DNA of 64,000 nucleotides from Polytrichum commune (lineage: Eukaryota; Streptophyta; Polytrichopsida; Polytrichales; Polytrichaceae), in NCBI GenBank assembly GCA_950295325.1, contig OX485803.1:4712001-4776000 (forward strand), read 5' to 3'. Of this stretch, positions 12,806 through 25,399 are shown in pieces. The notes under the pieces were generated by a model. That model made no database searches, was not told the origin of the DNA, and saw only the letters and a program-made list of their open reading frames with translations. Positions within the stretch are counted from its first letter, which is position 1. The number at the start of each line of letters is the position of its first letter. Position numbers and translations under genes: made by a program.

Positions 12806-14225
12806 CTGATTAGTAAAGAAGCTCATAATTTGCAATACATACAGGAACAGTGAGCCTTCTTCATGTGAGTTTTTAAGAGCGTTCTGGAATTGGTTTTTAG
12901 GGCTAAGTTATTTTCCTTCTCTCTTCTCATACTTAGACTTAGCTCAACCAACTCTCATATTATTATCACCTCCATGTCAGCAGAAGTGCGGCTGGGGTTA
13001 TCTGCTCTTTACTTAGATGATTGATTTGCTTTGGCGTTTTGGCTATTTGAGGGCCAAGTCTTACTCCGTCTCAGGCATATGCGAGAATATAAGACAATAC
13101 CTCAAAGACCCTTTTCAGACCGATCAACCATTAAGGTTGGCCCTCGGAGCTCATGTGTTGTTATTTTTCTGTGCTTCTCAAGAAGAGAATCTATGGTAAT
13201 GGACCACAGTGAAAGTGGTCCTCATTTGAAAGTTCAGAAATTTACATATTTGGTTCAGAGTCTGTGACTAATTGATGAAAAGGATATATGAATTTGATAA
13301 TTTAAGGGGTGTTTGAGAGTGCACCAATGTTTGAACTCGTGGGTTGAATAAGCTGTACAGGCCCCCTACAAACCCTAAATCACCCTGAAGTGTAATTTGC
13401 GTATCGGATCTTCTAATGTGGTCACGACAAAACATAGCCAATTCTTCCAAGAAAACAATAACTTTCTGATGAACCAGAAAGTTTCACAGTAGGGGTAGTT
13501 CCTGCCTTTTGCAGGAATTTATCATTTTTACTTTCAAATATACATGTCCAAATGGGTCTTTTGTTTGAAAAATTTCTTACAAGGTATAGGTACTTCCAAT
13601 TCAGACAGTTTTCGTTGTTGGATTGGATCGGGAGTTTTTCATTATCATCTGGTTAGCAATTGCAAAACAATCGTCTCGAGTAGGTGGATGACTCTCCTCT
13701 CCCGTGGGCCATCTAGTCCATGTCTAATGCTTGGATCGGCATACATAACCCATAGCGCATTGCAAGAGGTGAGGTAGGAGTAGAATATTAAAGGTGGGAA
13801 TGAAGGAGCAAAAACGTGCCTTAAACTAATGAGTAAGGAAAACAAAGTGGGTGGTCAATGCCACCCATAGTACTACGAGCTATTATAGTGTATACATTCC
13901 CCCGTCATGCTCATAGTGGATGAAAAATTGAGGCCAAACTGCATTGCAATGATATTTTGGCTTTGCCTTTAGATGATTTTAGAAATGAGCCAACGTTTGG
14001 CCTCGATTGGACAACCAGCTAGAATTGGCACCATTCAACTACACATAAACTTTTTGCGCTTGCAAATAATAAACAAAACAAATATGAACACAAAGAGAGA
14101 ATGGAGACACAATCACTACTTATTTGAAGATGATGACGAAGACACACTCCGCATTCACAAAATAAACAAATACCTTAAATACACAAAGAGACATGGTGTT
14201 GAGGCCAAGGAAGCCTCCACCCTAT
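12806..14225. other. Intergenic region between OTU1 and the CACTA element
   Basis: No gene is recognised. It will contain the OTU1 3' UTR. Short open frames on both strands (for example 13544-13777) show no family resemblance. The last three bases (TAT, 14223-14225) are the left copy of the CACTA target-site duplication. Confidence 0.55.
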
Positions 14226-14253
14226 CACTACAAGAAAACCAGCCCAATGTGAC
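14226..14253 (+). repeat. CACTA left terminal inverted repeat
   Basis: A 28-bp TIR beginning CACTACAAGAAAACC, identical over its full length to the inverse of 34413-34440. TAT precedes it. Confidence 0.98.
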
Positions 14254-15375
14254 TAGGTTTTATGACTACAATACAACATAAACCAAAATGTGACTAGCAT
14301 TGTTTGTAGTCATTTTGAGTTAGTCGCTTCGGACAATCTGACTAGGGGTCATATCGGACACTTCTTGTTCCCAATGCTGCGTTCCCACAGTGTTTTGGGA
14401 CCTCAAAACGGGACCTGCAGTGAGACTTGGACCATATGACTCTATATAGTCATACCTCTATGACTATATGTAGTCATCTATATGCAAATAGGGTCTGTTT
14501 GGCATGACTACGTGTAGTGAGGTATGTGTCAATACATGACTAGTTCCATCACTACGCATAGTAGTAAAATGGTGACTGTTTGTAGTCATACATTGAGTTG
14601 GGAGCATACGACTCTTTGAAGTCACATCTATTTGAGATCCCATAGTCACAAATACTGAAATAGCTTCGTGGTGATATGACAAATTGTAGTGAGGTATCAG
14701 TCAATACATGACTGGTTTTATCACTACGAACAGTAGTGAGATGATGACTGAAATGCGTCATAAATTGAGTTGAGATAATAAGACTCTTTGAAGTCGCATC
14801 TATTGGACTACACATAGTCACGAATACTGAAATGACTTCTGAATGCTATGACTAATTGTAGTGAGATATTGGTCTCCAGTACTGAAATCATGAGATGGGC
14901 ATGACTAATTATAGTGAGGGTTTAGAGAATATAGCAATGGTTTGATCACTATGCATAGTGATTTGATTGTGACTGTATTACATCATACACACCTGAGAGA
15001 ATACGACACTGTAAAGTCAAATGTGCGTCACTACACATAGTCACCCATATCATCTGATGACTGCATGGAGTCCTTGTATACTCGTTTCTTTCACTACTGG
15101 GAGTCAAAGTTCAATATTAAATCGGAAGCATCTGTCTAGGACTTGATTGTCCTTACTTTAGTGCAAACGTATGCCATGCAGTCGAATCTGCCATTCTTAC
15201 GGTGCATAGTCATAGATTTTAGTTTCAGATTAGTGGGATAATGAGACATCAAGACTATTACAAGTCAACCGTGCGGTTGTGAGCACTGCATCAGGTCATG
15301 CAAATGATTTGAACACATTTCATTGAAAGAGAAAATTTCATAGCTGAAACATGATGCTCTGCAACTGGAACTCCA
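14254..15375. repeat. CACTA left subterminal repeat region
   Basis: Dense short motifs of the TGACTA / TAGTCA / CACTAC type, in both orientations. A larger tandem array of about 171 bp is also present: 14513-14683 and 14684-14855 are clear copies (each from TGTAGTGAGGTAT through ACTCTTTGAAGTC to ATGACAAAT or ATGACTAAT). Degenerate copies continue to about 15060. A GC-richer block at about 14370-14420 (GCGTTCCCAC, GGGACC) has a counterpart in the right end at 34235-34290. Known CACTA elements bind their TNPA protein at subterminal repeats, which is the likely role here. Confidence 0.85.
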
Positions 15376-15701
15376 TCACTCTAAACTGCTTGGGAGAAGG
15401 ACATATCAATGTCCATGAACTCTGTGGGCCACATTATAAAGTGCCCTACTGCTTGTCCTACCAAGGTCACGGGTGGATCATCTAGATCTATGGGTGCAAA
15501 CAAACTATAGTCGTCATCTAGGCTTTTCAGCACTTCTACAGACACACATCCTGCAATTATGGTTCTCCCGTGTAGAGAAGCACCAGCTACATTCTGCACT
15601 TTCCCGAGTGCCACAACTTTATCCTCCTCCCCTTCTTGAATTCCCTTGAGTCTCACATGGTCACCTTTCTTGAACTCCGGGTCCTCACCTTCTTCTGCAA
15701 C

Positions 15702-17738
15702 CTATAATAATAATAACAACACAAAACAGGCATCAGTTGGGACTCAATTGCTGCTTTTATACAACGATGTACATCTCCAAGGCTCATGGGAATTATTCAA
15801 ATGCTACGACTGTGAGAAGACACATATGCTAACGTCATTACTAATATCAGTCACGTATTCTAACTTCATGACTGAATCTAATCAAGCCTGGTCGCTCGTT
15901 CCATATTACAAGTCTACAAACAATCACGAACTTGCCATATTGAATTTCTAAAGACCTAAGGCACAACATTCCAGGAAGTGGCACATGGCACTTACATGTT
16001 CACTTATCTGTACGTTCAAGTTTTTGGAAAGGATCACAGGGTCACCCTTCTTTAAATCCGGGTCCTCGGTTTCTTGTACAACCTATAAAAAAAAACACAC
16101 ACAAAACATGGATCAGTTGGGATTGAATCACTGAATAGGTGCTTTCAGAAAAAGAAACCTGTGAAAATACATGGCTTGTGTGCACTTACATCTTCACTTA
16201 CCGCTGTGTTCATGTTTCTCTTCCTCTTCCCTTTCGCGTTTTGCTGACTGTCAATGTTGGCCTCCTTGCTCTTCTCAGGTTGAGTTTTGCTCCCCCGGAC
16301 TGCCCTTTGCTTCTTTGTGTCATCGTGATCTTTCTTCAGCTTCTCAACCTCTGTCAATCGCATTCTCTTCTGGGTGCGAGTGTCCTCTTTTGCAGGCTTC
16401 GAAGCCCTCAAATTCCGAGTTGAGTACACAATTGGGGCACGTCCTCCTGACTCTGCCACGGTCACTGTACCACAATCCGGAGTGCCTCCTGTAGGGTTGC
16501 TCGAAGTTCCCGACGGATGTGAGTCCTTCACGTCACCTACTACAGGAATCTCCTCTGCCTTCTCCGGATCTGCCGGCTGCGATTCGCACTCCCCTACTTG
16601 CTGCAAACCCAGTTGATTACAAAGTATAAGGATCCACTCAGTCATTGCTTTTGATCAAGAGCAATGTTTGTAAATGGGTTCAACAAAGCCTCACCTTCTT
16701 GTGAATTCCAGTCACTTATTTGAATTCAATGACAATGGATAATAATACATATTAAACTGATGACTGTGAGAAGTCACATATTCTAGCTTCATTACTATTA
16801 TCCATCACGAATTTGATGTTCATGACTGCATCTAGTAAAGCCTGGTCACTGTTTCCATATCAATGACTACAAACAGTAACTAACTTGGCATGGTGAATTC
16901 TTCTAGAACTAAGGCACAAGATTTTAAGAAGTGCCCAAGTAGGAGCTGTAACAACAGGAGCTGGACAACACACATGAAGTCATGTTTGTACCTGCAGTGG
17001 CATCAAGCTTTCTTGGACCTGATCTGGCTTTCGTGAAGTGTCGGTGCCGGTGGACTCTGAGCTGGAGCTGCCTTTTGCACTTGCTGCCTTCATGGGGGTG
17101 ACAATGGGAATCTGCAGGTGCTGCATGATGCGTTCAATGTTCTTCTCCATCGCTCTCCGCCAATCATTGTCCTGCTCTGGCTTTGCATCAGACACTCGGC
17201 TACTCGGGGAGGTTTCACTTCTGGGAATGAGTCTTCGAGGGGCATCTTTGTCACGTGCAAGCTCCCTTTCAATTTCAACCCTAGTTGGGCTTCTCTCCAG
17301 CTTAATGGCCTGCACAAAGATCTTACATCATATAGTTAGTGCTGCATGATTACAAAATCTTAGATTCTCTATGACCCAAAAAAGTCACGCAAACTCTGGT
17401 GATGACTGATGACAGTCACATACTCTAATTTGATGACTGCACCTAGCCACATCATGACCTGGTTTTCGCATTGGAACAGTTGTACAGCCTTTGAGATCAT
17501 CTTCAACCTTATCTGCCTATTGCAAATATTTCTAATAGGGTAGTTGTATTGTGGCAATTGCCATTGAGTACTCAAAGAGTATCGCTTATATTACGAGGCT
17601 TCATTCATAAGAGGAGGTTGTTTCTATTCCCAGGTTGAAAGTTATCATATATTATGCTGCATGTGGGTCTCCAATATAGAGTGGATACGGATGTTTTGCA
17701 AGTTGTGAGGTTGGAGTTGTAATGGACTGAAGACTTAC
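15702..17738. repeat. Related repeats in the tnpA-like introns
   Basis: Introns 15702-15995 and 16602-16991 share a repeat of about 175 bp (15803-15977 and 16756-16931) running GACTGTGAGAAG - CATGACTGMATCTA - CTGGTC - CTAAGGCACAA. A shorter version lies at about 17395-17465 in the next intron. The shared core (TGACTGCATCTAGTAA type) also fills introns of the transposase gene on the other side of the element. Confidence 0.8.
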
Positions 17739-18724
17739 CAACTGAGCTCGAACATATTCTTCGTTGCGCCCGGCTGAAGATGGCCTCCTCACTTGGGCTC
17801 GGCTGTATCGCAACTTCTCTGCTTCCTATTGTTTTTTCTCCTCCAAGATGAGTTTTGACAACTTCACCCAATGGTCATGCCGAATGTGCTTTGGCTTGTC
17901 CTTCCCTTCTTGCATTCTTTTCTTCAATTGATATCTCTTCACCTTCAGTTGGCCCTTCAATATGCTGTGGAAAGCCTCCTCTGTCACCTTGCCAAGGCCC
18001 CCATGGTACTCAAAAGTGTTGTCCACTCGTTCCTTGACAGCGAGCAGCATCGAAGTGTTGAGATTCTTGTAGTTATCTTCGCTGAAATCTATATCCTGCG
18101 CATGACCTCGAAGACATGTTAGCCACAGCGGACGATTCTGTCCTTGTGGATGTCCCCTCAGATCGACCTCCACAAGGTGTTTTCTGGGCCCTCCAGCATC
18201 TCGAAAAGTGACCTCCTGAGCCTGTTGTTGCTTCAAAGCGACCCGTCGTCTGGACTTCTGGTCTCTAGAATATGAGGGTTGACCTAAGCTCTCAGTCATC
18301 TCCGATGGGGAATACGTGGACGAGTTCACCACAGGCTCCTGCATCTCCATCGCTCGCCTCCATTGCAGTAGTTGGAGTTGTTTTTCTGCAATTTGAAGGT
18401 CCAAGCTGCTAATGGGGCCGTGGCGGGGGAGGCCTCGGCCACGCGAAGGAGGTGTGTTGCCTCCCTGAACACGAGGAAGCTCGGGTACTACGTCATTGCG
18501 GTAATCGAAGGGCTCCCCTGTTAGTGAATCCTCTGACATCTTAAGGGGTTTGTCGTGTTGGGGTCGGTCTGTTTGCGGCAGACGGAGGCTCGTTGACGTG
18601 GGTTTTGGAATTCCACAACCTCCACGACCTCGCTTGCGCACCTCCCAAACAGTTGGCTCGGTTGTCTGAGCTCTGGCCTGCACAGTGCATACAGAGGTCA
18701 TCAATCTCAATGTCAAGGTTAGTC

Positions 18725-18885
18725 GTTCTCTCAGTTCATGTGACTAGAACCAGTCACATGAGCTCAACGCATACAAAGTTTGTTAGTCAACTATTTAGTT
18801 CATGTGACTAGAACCAGTCACAATTCCTCAACGCATACGAAGTTTGTTAGTCAACTATTTAGTTCATGTGACTAGGATCAGTGCA
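18725..18885. repeat. Tandem repeat in the large tnpA-like intron
   Basis: About two and a half copies of a unit of about 75 bp containing GTTCATGTGACTAGAACCAG, TCAACGCATAC and AAGTTTGTTAGTCAACTATT. The GTTCATGTGACT core recurs in the direct repeats that flank the captured DNA (23375-23500 and 27957-28084). Confidence 0.8.
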
Positions 18886-21800
18886 ATCCTCTCACTTGGT
18901 AATAAGGAATTGAAATTTCTGGGAATTGGTTCAAATGTTGGGGAGAAAATTGATTCATTCTAACATTTGCTTGCAAGGCAGAAATCCGTCTTGGGCTAAT
19001 CGAAGCAATAAGCAGTTCAAGTGCTGGGCTTATGCTTGTTGCAACAAAATTGGTGACGATGAAGAAACTTAAACAGCTATCCCTCTGTCTCTTAAGGTTG
19101 AAAAATTGAAATCTGAAGTTCTAAACTTGAATGGAAATGCTTGCCAAAACTCAAAGACATATCCAAATTGAAGATGGGGATGTACTAGACAAAACTTAAA
19201 GCGATTAGCTTCAGACCAATCCCAAGTTCAAAAGGCAGGGGCACTTCGAACCTCAGGGATGTTTCAAAGGATGCTACCTAAGCTTTCCACCACAACAATT
19301 CCCAAGAATCGAGAAGACCCCAAAACAATATGCTAGAGAGCTTCATAGCAGCTAAGTTTCTACAAATTGAACCGTTGCATGACGAAGCACCCTCTCGTAA
19401 AAGCGTTGAATTTCAAACTGTACACCAAGCAACTAGATTATATTCACCGAGAAGTCCTATGAGGGCTTCCATGGTTGGCTGGACCTAATAAGGTCAAAGA
19501 CTATTGCCTCTAGGAAAATCACACGTTGTTTCTACTATTTTCACCAGTGACCTCCCCATTGGATACATCTTACGTGGATGGGTCTTAAATGGGTTAGAAT
19601 ACTTTGAATGGCGCACTTCTCTCCGGACGTGAAAACACGCAATTAGTACAGGATGGTTTGCAAATCAATTCAAGGCCGTAAACACTTTTCTCATAATTTT
19701 TAAATCGCAACTGAATATCTTTTATTCATTATCAAAGTGAAGATTTTTCTTCTCATCAAATGGTCATATCTATGAACCTCTCCCCCCTCCCCCTCCTCCT
19801 CCCTCTTAAAAAAAGACAAAAAGACCAAAAAAATAAAAATCGTGTTGATTGTTAAGCCTAGAATTGTGATTCTATATTTAGCCTGAAGTCCAATCCATTT
19901 AAAACATGTGATGCCTTTTTGGTTTCCATTCTTGAAGCACACCATACCACATTCACACTCAATTATACAACGTGTCCTAATAATACTAAGTAATCGGATA
20001 CGGGATTTCCACCCTTCCACTTGACAACTACCTATTGACTTGATGTTGATATTCAGACCAACACATACATGCAACTTGATGGTAGTTTTGAAGCTCACAT
20101 TTAAGTGATATTGCAACCATCCAATAAGATGCCTAACAAAAGAATTGGGTCCCATCAAACTACTATAGTACTTTCACCACTTTGGCACTAATTATGTTAC
20201 TTTTAGAAAATTAAAAAATCTGGAAATTGTATAATTTTGAAGCTCAAAATGTTTATTTTTTTAAAATAAATAAATAAATTGATGTACATAAATAGACGAA
20301 GTGGTAAATATATTATGGTATATTGAAACTCTGACCCTAGATTAGGGATAATTTGGTTGGAAGTATTGTTGGTCAAGTTCATAATGTTTTTTTTTTGTGT
20401 TTTCACCGTCCTCCAATATGTGTGATGAAACTTGACCCCTAGTGTCAATTTAAGCATCTGTCTATACATTTTAATAAATAATATGGAAATGCCTCAATGT
20501 GTGTGTCTGTGTGTACACATGGACTTCTATCCTTGAAGAAGATCAAAATGATGAACCATCCATATTTCTCCCACGCAAGCAACACAGGTGTTCAAATCAA
20601 AATGCCCACAATGTCACTTACTGTCGAGTCTCAAGAATGTTATAAGTAAAAACTTTCGTACTAATTATCTGGCACTCAGTACTACGGGTAAAGTAGGCAC
20701 TGAGCTAGAGTTGTTGATCTAGTGTTTACAACAAGATTATTCGATCAGAAGTGTCAGCCCCAGCTGGCTGCAAAAAGAGAAGAAAAAACCTCATCAGCTA
20801 CGTGTATTTCATCGGTGGTTGGTATATGAAGCCTGTTAATGAAGACCAGATTCTTTTCTTCCTATCCGATTTGCTCCCCTTGCGTGGTTTCCTGCACTAC
20901 TCTTGTACTGCCAATGTCCCTCACGGTGGTAGAATGCTGTCAAATATTAAGAACTAAAAAAAACGAAATTTGAATAAGATTGGAGTACTTAGGAGCCAGT
21001 GAAGTAAGAAGCAGGTCTCAATTGTATGTGATACTAAAGGTACACTCGAACTTCAGGACAAGTCTACTAGAAGACTTTGTTTGTTCCAGGCCTCAGGATT
21101 TATAATATAGGGGTACATTTCCATCCATTCGAGTGAAGAAGTTACATATACGATTTCACAGTTCCAGTGTGACGATTCGTAGAACAACTTAGAAACTACA
21201 TTGTAGAAACTTAACATTGTAGAACAACTTAGAAACTACAGTAGTTCATAGAATTGAAGCTCCTTGATTATGCACTCTCACCCGACTACTCGAACCCAGT
21301 CTGGGATCAAGTGCCAAACACAATCAAGCTTAGACCAAAGGATTGCGCATTTCTCGAAAACTCACTCTTGTTCTTACTATTCTCATCCCAAATCCAACTG
21401 CTAAAAAATACTCCGACAAACTCTACAACACGCCGACACACTGCATCCTCACCCGGGAAATAGAGATTAAATTATTTTGGGGTGTCTGTTTCCAGGCTGG
21501 TATATATAGCGGCATCCAAATTTTCTCATCTCTTTCAAGGAACGACAACCCACTGTAACTCGATCATCTGCTCTTGATTGTGTGTCTTATAATTCGTGGA
21601 TACTTCGAATGGTTCATTTAGGGGTACATTTCCATCCAATCTCACCAAGTACAGTGTATATTTAATTCCTATCAAGCTATTTAATCTCACCAAGTACAAG
21701 TATGTAATTCCAATCTCACCAACTCTGTATAATTCATGTTACATTTATGTATGCTCTGATTGGAAAAGTGCATAACATAAATGGCTATTTTCAGAAATGG

Positions 21801-22382
21801 TATCTTTTGACCCATCGCGAAAAAAATCAAGAATTAGAGTTCGGGGAGAACTGACAGCTAGTTACAGATGAACTACTTGAGTTTGATAAATAATTGGTTG
21901 AAGTTCGAGGCTTCATGAGAATGACCGTTTGTTTTAGAGGAATTTCTGGAATATATCTCAAATGAATGAAAGCAAAATCGGAAGATGTTAACATGTAATC
22001 GGCTGGGTTTAGAATCACTAGGATCTTGATCGACTATGCCCAAAAACTGCCCAGACATTGCTCCACATTAAAGCTAACTCAGTGTAGCGACACATCGTTG
22101 CTACACTTGACGGTAGTAGGTTGAAGTTCTTGTTGTACTACCATTTTAAGGTAAGCGGCGGGTCTTAAATGGACACTTTCCACTTTGCACTCATTGCTCA
22201 TAGGCTATTAAATCCAGTATACTAAACAAGCTGATGAAGATGCAACCAATTGAGGAAAGGCTTGCACAACCTGGGAGACGCTTGCTACATGCTTCTTTCT
22301 GCTTGAAAATCTAATAATTACCCACCCCAAATGAATGCTTATAGCATGTGAAGAAATCCCAATAGTGAGTTAGTACACTCAC
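18886..22382. other. Remainder of the large tnpA-like intron
   Basis: No exon is recognised. It contains a MITE family A copy and two small duplications: GTAGAACAACTTAGAAACTACA near 21178 and 21219, and AGGGGTACATTTCCATCCA near 21109 and 21619. Short open frames show no family resemblance. Confidence 0.55.
19566..20014 (-). repeat. MITE family A copy nested in the CACTA element
   Basis: Inverted copy with the landmarks GATGGGTCTTAAATGGGTTA, CAAAGTGAAGATTTTTCTTC and TGAAGCACACCATACCACA. It is enlarged by a C/A-rich tract at about 19780-19850. Its presence shows that family A moved after, or was captured by, this CACTA lineage. Confidence 0.65.
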
Positions 22383-23294
22383 CTGAGGATTTTGCTTGCT
22401 TTGATGTGGCTTTCCCACTCCTACTGGCAAGGTGTCATCATCGCCATTTCCACGCTCGTCTTCAAGGTAGATGTCAGCTTCGCTGTCCGTGTTCTCCTCT
22501 TCGTTGTGCCACTCCTCGGAACTGCTATTCACGCTCCGCCCGCCCTCCTTCGATTCCGCGTCCTTGTGCTTCTTCCTTGCACTCCGCGACGTTGTGCCAG
22601 ATCTTGGTGGGTTTTTGTTTAGTCGCTTACTCCGACGCACGAGCTCCAAACCCCCACTGTAGTCCTCTCTGCAGGTCAAGCAAACCTGAAGTTAGTGAGG
22701 TCGAAACCAAACTCAGTGAAGGAGTTCTGCTCACATTAAATAGAGGAGGCCAGGAGGATGACCTTAGGAGCTATGGTTTAGGGTTTCCTTACCCTAAACG
22801 TGGGTTTTCGAGGCTGCTGGCGCCGGCGCGGCGGGTGCTCTTCACGGTCGCGTGATTCCAGTCTCCTGTTGCCGCTTCGGTCGTGCATGTGGTTGTTGAC
22901 TCTTTCAACGATGCTGCCAGAATGGGGACTCCAAGCTCCTGTAGCTTGAGGGCGTTCTTCCGTAAGTTCGCCTGCCGCAGCCTCTCGTACTCGGGCACTT
23001 CGGCGTCCTCGTCTCTCCCAAACCCTTCCTCCGATGCCTGGTCCTCAGATCCTTCCGAACCCCGGTCCTTGGAGTTGGTGTCGTCCTCTTCAGTTGCCGA
23101 AGGCGCTGCAACGGCGTTCGTGGGCGTCTCCATCGCCAGAGCAAGCAGGATCACTGAGGCGTGGGAGGCATTCGAGCGCCCTTGCCATCGCCATTTTGAA
23201 AATCAGGTGAGAGCCGTTGCCAGCGTCAATTTGTGAACTTAATGCTGCTTAGATCAGAGAGTAGCACCACTACGTTTGAACGCCGCCAGTAAGT

Positions 23295-23615
23295 AGGCCA
23301 CTTTTAGGGTTTAGGGATCTGTAACGAAGTCGCAACTATCATCCATTCAAGCTGTTGAGGAGCTTGCAACGTGTGCTGAAGGAAGATCTGACCAAGGTCA
23401 GTCATACGTTTGGTTCATGCGATGATACCTAGTCACGAGACTTCATTATGTAGCGAATTAAGTAGCCGGTAGTTTGGTTCCTGTGACTAATGGTAGTGTC
23501 TCCAATCTGGAAGAAAGTGAAATGCAAAGATTCATGTTTAGGGTTTCTAGTCACATTAAGGTGAAGATCTAATTGCTACTCTCTAGGCTGCTTTAGGGGT
23601 TTAGGGTTTAGCTAT
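23295..23615. promoter_or_regulatory. Telo-box-like motifs upstream of the tnpA-like gene
   Basis: TTTAGGGTTTAGGG lies at about 23303, TTTAGGGTTTC at about 23535 and TTTAGGGGTTTAGGGTTTAG at about 23591-23610; TTTAGGGTTT also occurs in the first intron near 22778. On the minus strand these read AAACCCTAAA, the plant telo box, which is typically found near transcription starts of highly expressed genes. Their place just 5' of the leftward gene suggests promoter function. This is inference. Confidence 0.5.
23375..23500 (+). repeat. Left copy of the imperfect direct repeat flanking the cargo
   Basis: It shares GCTGAAGGAAGATCTGACCA, GGTCAGTCATAC, TTTGGTTCATG and a later GTTTGGTTCCTGTGACT with 27957-28084, in the same order and orientation. 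The captured exons lie between the two copies. Confidence 0.8.
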
Positions 23616-23639
23616 GGTGAGAGCCGTTTCAAGTTGTTT

Positions 23640-25399
23640 CAAGTGCCCGGAACTATTTGTGTTCTACAATCCAAACGCATGCATTGAGGGGCGTGGCTGC
23701 GAGGCAAGAGCTTTTGAGCATTAGTGTTGTGGGCGTGGGATCAAGGTGGCATCAAGTTTTGTGATGTAAAATTGATGCCCGATTTGTCAAGGACTGTGGC
23801 AAGGTGAAGGCTGGAGGTGCCTACACCTTGAAGTAAGTTTTTGAACCTCAAGGTTTTGAATCGGCTCTTTTTTGTGGATTATCTTAAGACTTCATTGATA
23901 TGTTATTGCATCTTAAATGAAAGTTCTTCATGTGTCATCCTTCTCATTTATATACTTTCCCTGATGGCCATGGCTGCCTAATTAACAAATTTTTTTTCAG
24001 GAAATGCAAGTGTCACCTTGAAAGAGTAAACTTCAATCAAGGTCCATGCGAATTCTATGGACAAGGCTTCTGTTGTTTTATTGTGAGTATCATATTTTCC
24101 TACAGCTGGTTGCTTTGGGAGATGACACATGCATAATTAGTTCATGGTGGAGGTCATTGCAATGATGTGCTGGATATGCAGCCTTTGTTCAGAATTACCA
24201 ACTCAATTTTGTTGTGGTAGTCTAACCTGCACCTGAGCTCTTTGTATCACAATAGACTTTGTAGATGTAGTTAATTTTTGTCTGTCATGCCTGAATGTTG
24301 ACCTTTTTCCTGAACGTACTCGCAAAATCCAGTCTCTAGTGCATGACTGTGTTTGTCTTCAGCATCATTTTCTGTTCCCACCAGGTGAATGTTATGTCCT
24401 GGACTTCACCTTTGTTGTTGGGTTAAGAGGGGACAATGCTGCAAAATATCCAATAGCAACTGCAATGCATTCGATAAATTTTGAGGTTTTGCACTCCCTC
24501 TAAGGGCATGCTGACTCTTTCTGAAAACAATCTTGATGAAATTCTTAGTCTATTTTCAAGTTCACTTGCAATCACCAGTGCTGGCTCAGAGCATAAGCTT
24601 ATTGAAAACCTAGGTATACACTCAGATAACTTGCACCTCTCAATTTGCACTTCTGCATTCATTTGTATCTTGTAGTCCTGTCTGTAAGTGGAGCTTCATT
24701 TTATTCCTAACTCAATGTATGTACACATCCTTTATGTAACCCTTTATATCTGCTCCTAAACCAACCTTCTCTTGGATGAGAGCATTGTCCAAGGTACCAA
24801 ATGTATGTAACCTCCCTTGCAGCATTGCCAATTCTGGATCTCATCAGCCACCTTTTCTTTCCCTCAAACCCCCTCATCAATTGCTTTGTTTTACCTCCAC
24901 CTTCAATCAAATACTCTTTTTCCCTCATCCCCCTCATTACCCACTACATCCACTGCATCTCTAAGTTCTGGGTATGGCATAGTTAGTCATGATGGTTTGA
25001 GCTATCGTGTATTTGTTGAGGTTTGGAGGTTAGGGAAAAGAGCACATGAAATGTATGTATATACAGATGTGAAGGGTTGAGGAGATCAGAAGTCCATTTA
25101 TTCTGTTCCAACAGTATATTTTCTCAAATCACAAGTTGACCTGTTAATCCTGTTGTTATGGTATTGCATCTGGTTATTACATTACTCTTATTCATGACAC
25201 TAGGTAATTGATTCTATTGGTGCTATACCTTGAGCACCTATTGCAAAACCAGATGCGTAAAAGTGATAGTAGTCTTTTGTTGTGTTTCTGAACTGTCTTG
25301 TAATAATAAACTTCTTTGTACATCAAAATCTGCAATTACTGGTTGTTGATAACTTGCAAATTTGTAGATCACTCACAAATCTCTCTCCATGTCATGCAG
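23640..25399 (+). other. Captured DNA with unassigned exon-like segments
   Basis: This is the upstream part of the captured region. Several stretches look like exons with splice borders: about 24001-24080 (CKCHLERVNFNQGPCEFYG, preceded by a pyrimidine tract and CAG) and about 24497-24611 (GMLTLSENNLDEILSLFSSS, followed by GTA). I do not recognise the parent genes and cannot show that these belong to the TIM44 locus. A T/C-rich stretch follows at 24840-24960. Confidence 0.45.

Larger units (their letters stand above)
15381..23133 (-). pseudogene. CACTA tnpA-like regulatory/DNA-binding protein, interrupted by a stop codon
   Basis: Transcribed leftward. Inferred exons, 5' to 3': 23133-22793, about 22668-22383, 18677-17739, 17309-16992, 16601-16202, 16082-15996 and 15701-15381, with GT-AG borders on the minus strand. 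The N-terminus carries YERLRQANLRKNALKLQELG and RRSKRLNK, motifs common in plant transposon proteins. The third exon resembles Transposase_24 (Ptta/En-Spm), ending KLRYSRAQVRRPSSAGRNEE. The last exons form a C-terminal module resembling DUF8039 (GRTIIAGCVSVEVLKSL, VTLVGQAVGHFIMWPTEF). A TAG at 17826-17828 breaks the frame inside the Transposase_24-like region, and coding resumes in the same frame behind it. The 3.7-kb intron 18678-22382 is unusually large and holds a MITE. The exon chain is inferred, not proven; linking the two first exons to the rest is the weakest step. Confidence 0.78.

Noticed and set aside
20203..20957. Small open frames in the large tnpA-like intron
   Set aside because: AT-rich, no motif, no splice context linking them to the flanking exons.
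22406..23236. Plus-strand open frames of 117-149 codons
   Set aside because: They are antisense to the first two exons of the tnpA-like gene, whose minus-strand frame carries recognisable motifs.
24001..24080. Possible zinc-finger exon (CKCHLERVNFNQGPCEF)
   Set aside because: Its spacing resembles no zinc-finger family closely enough to name; described only as an exon-like segment.
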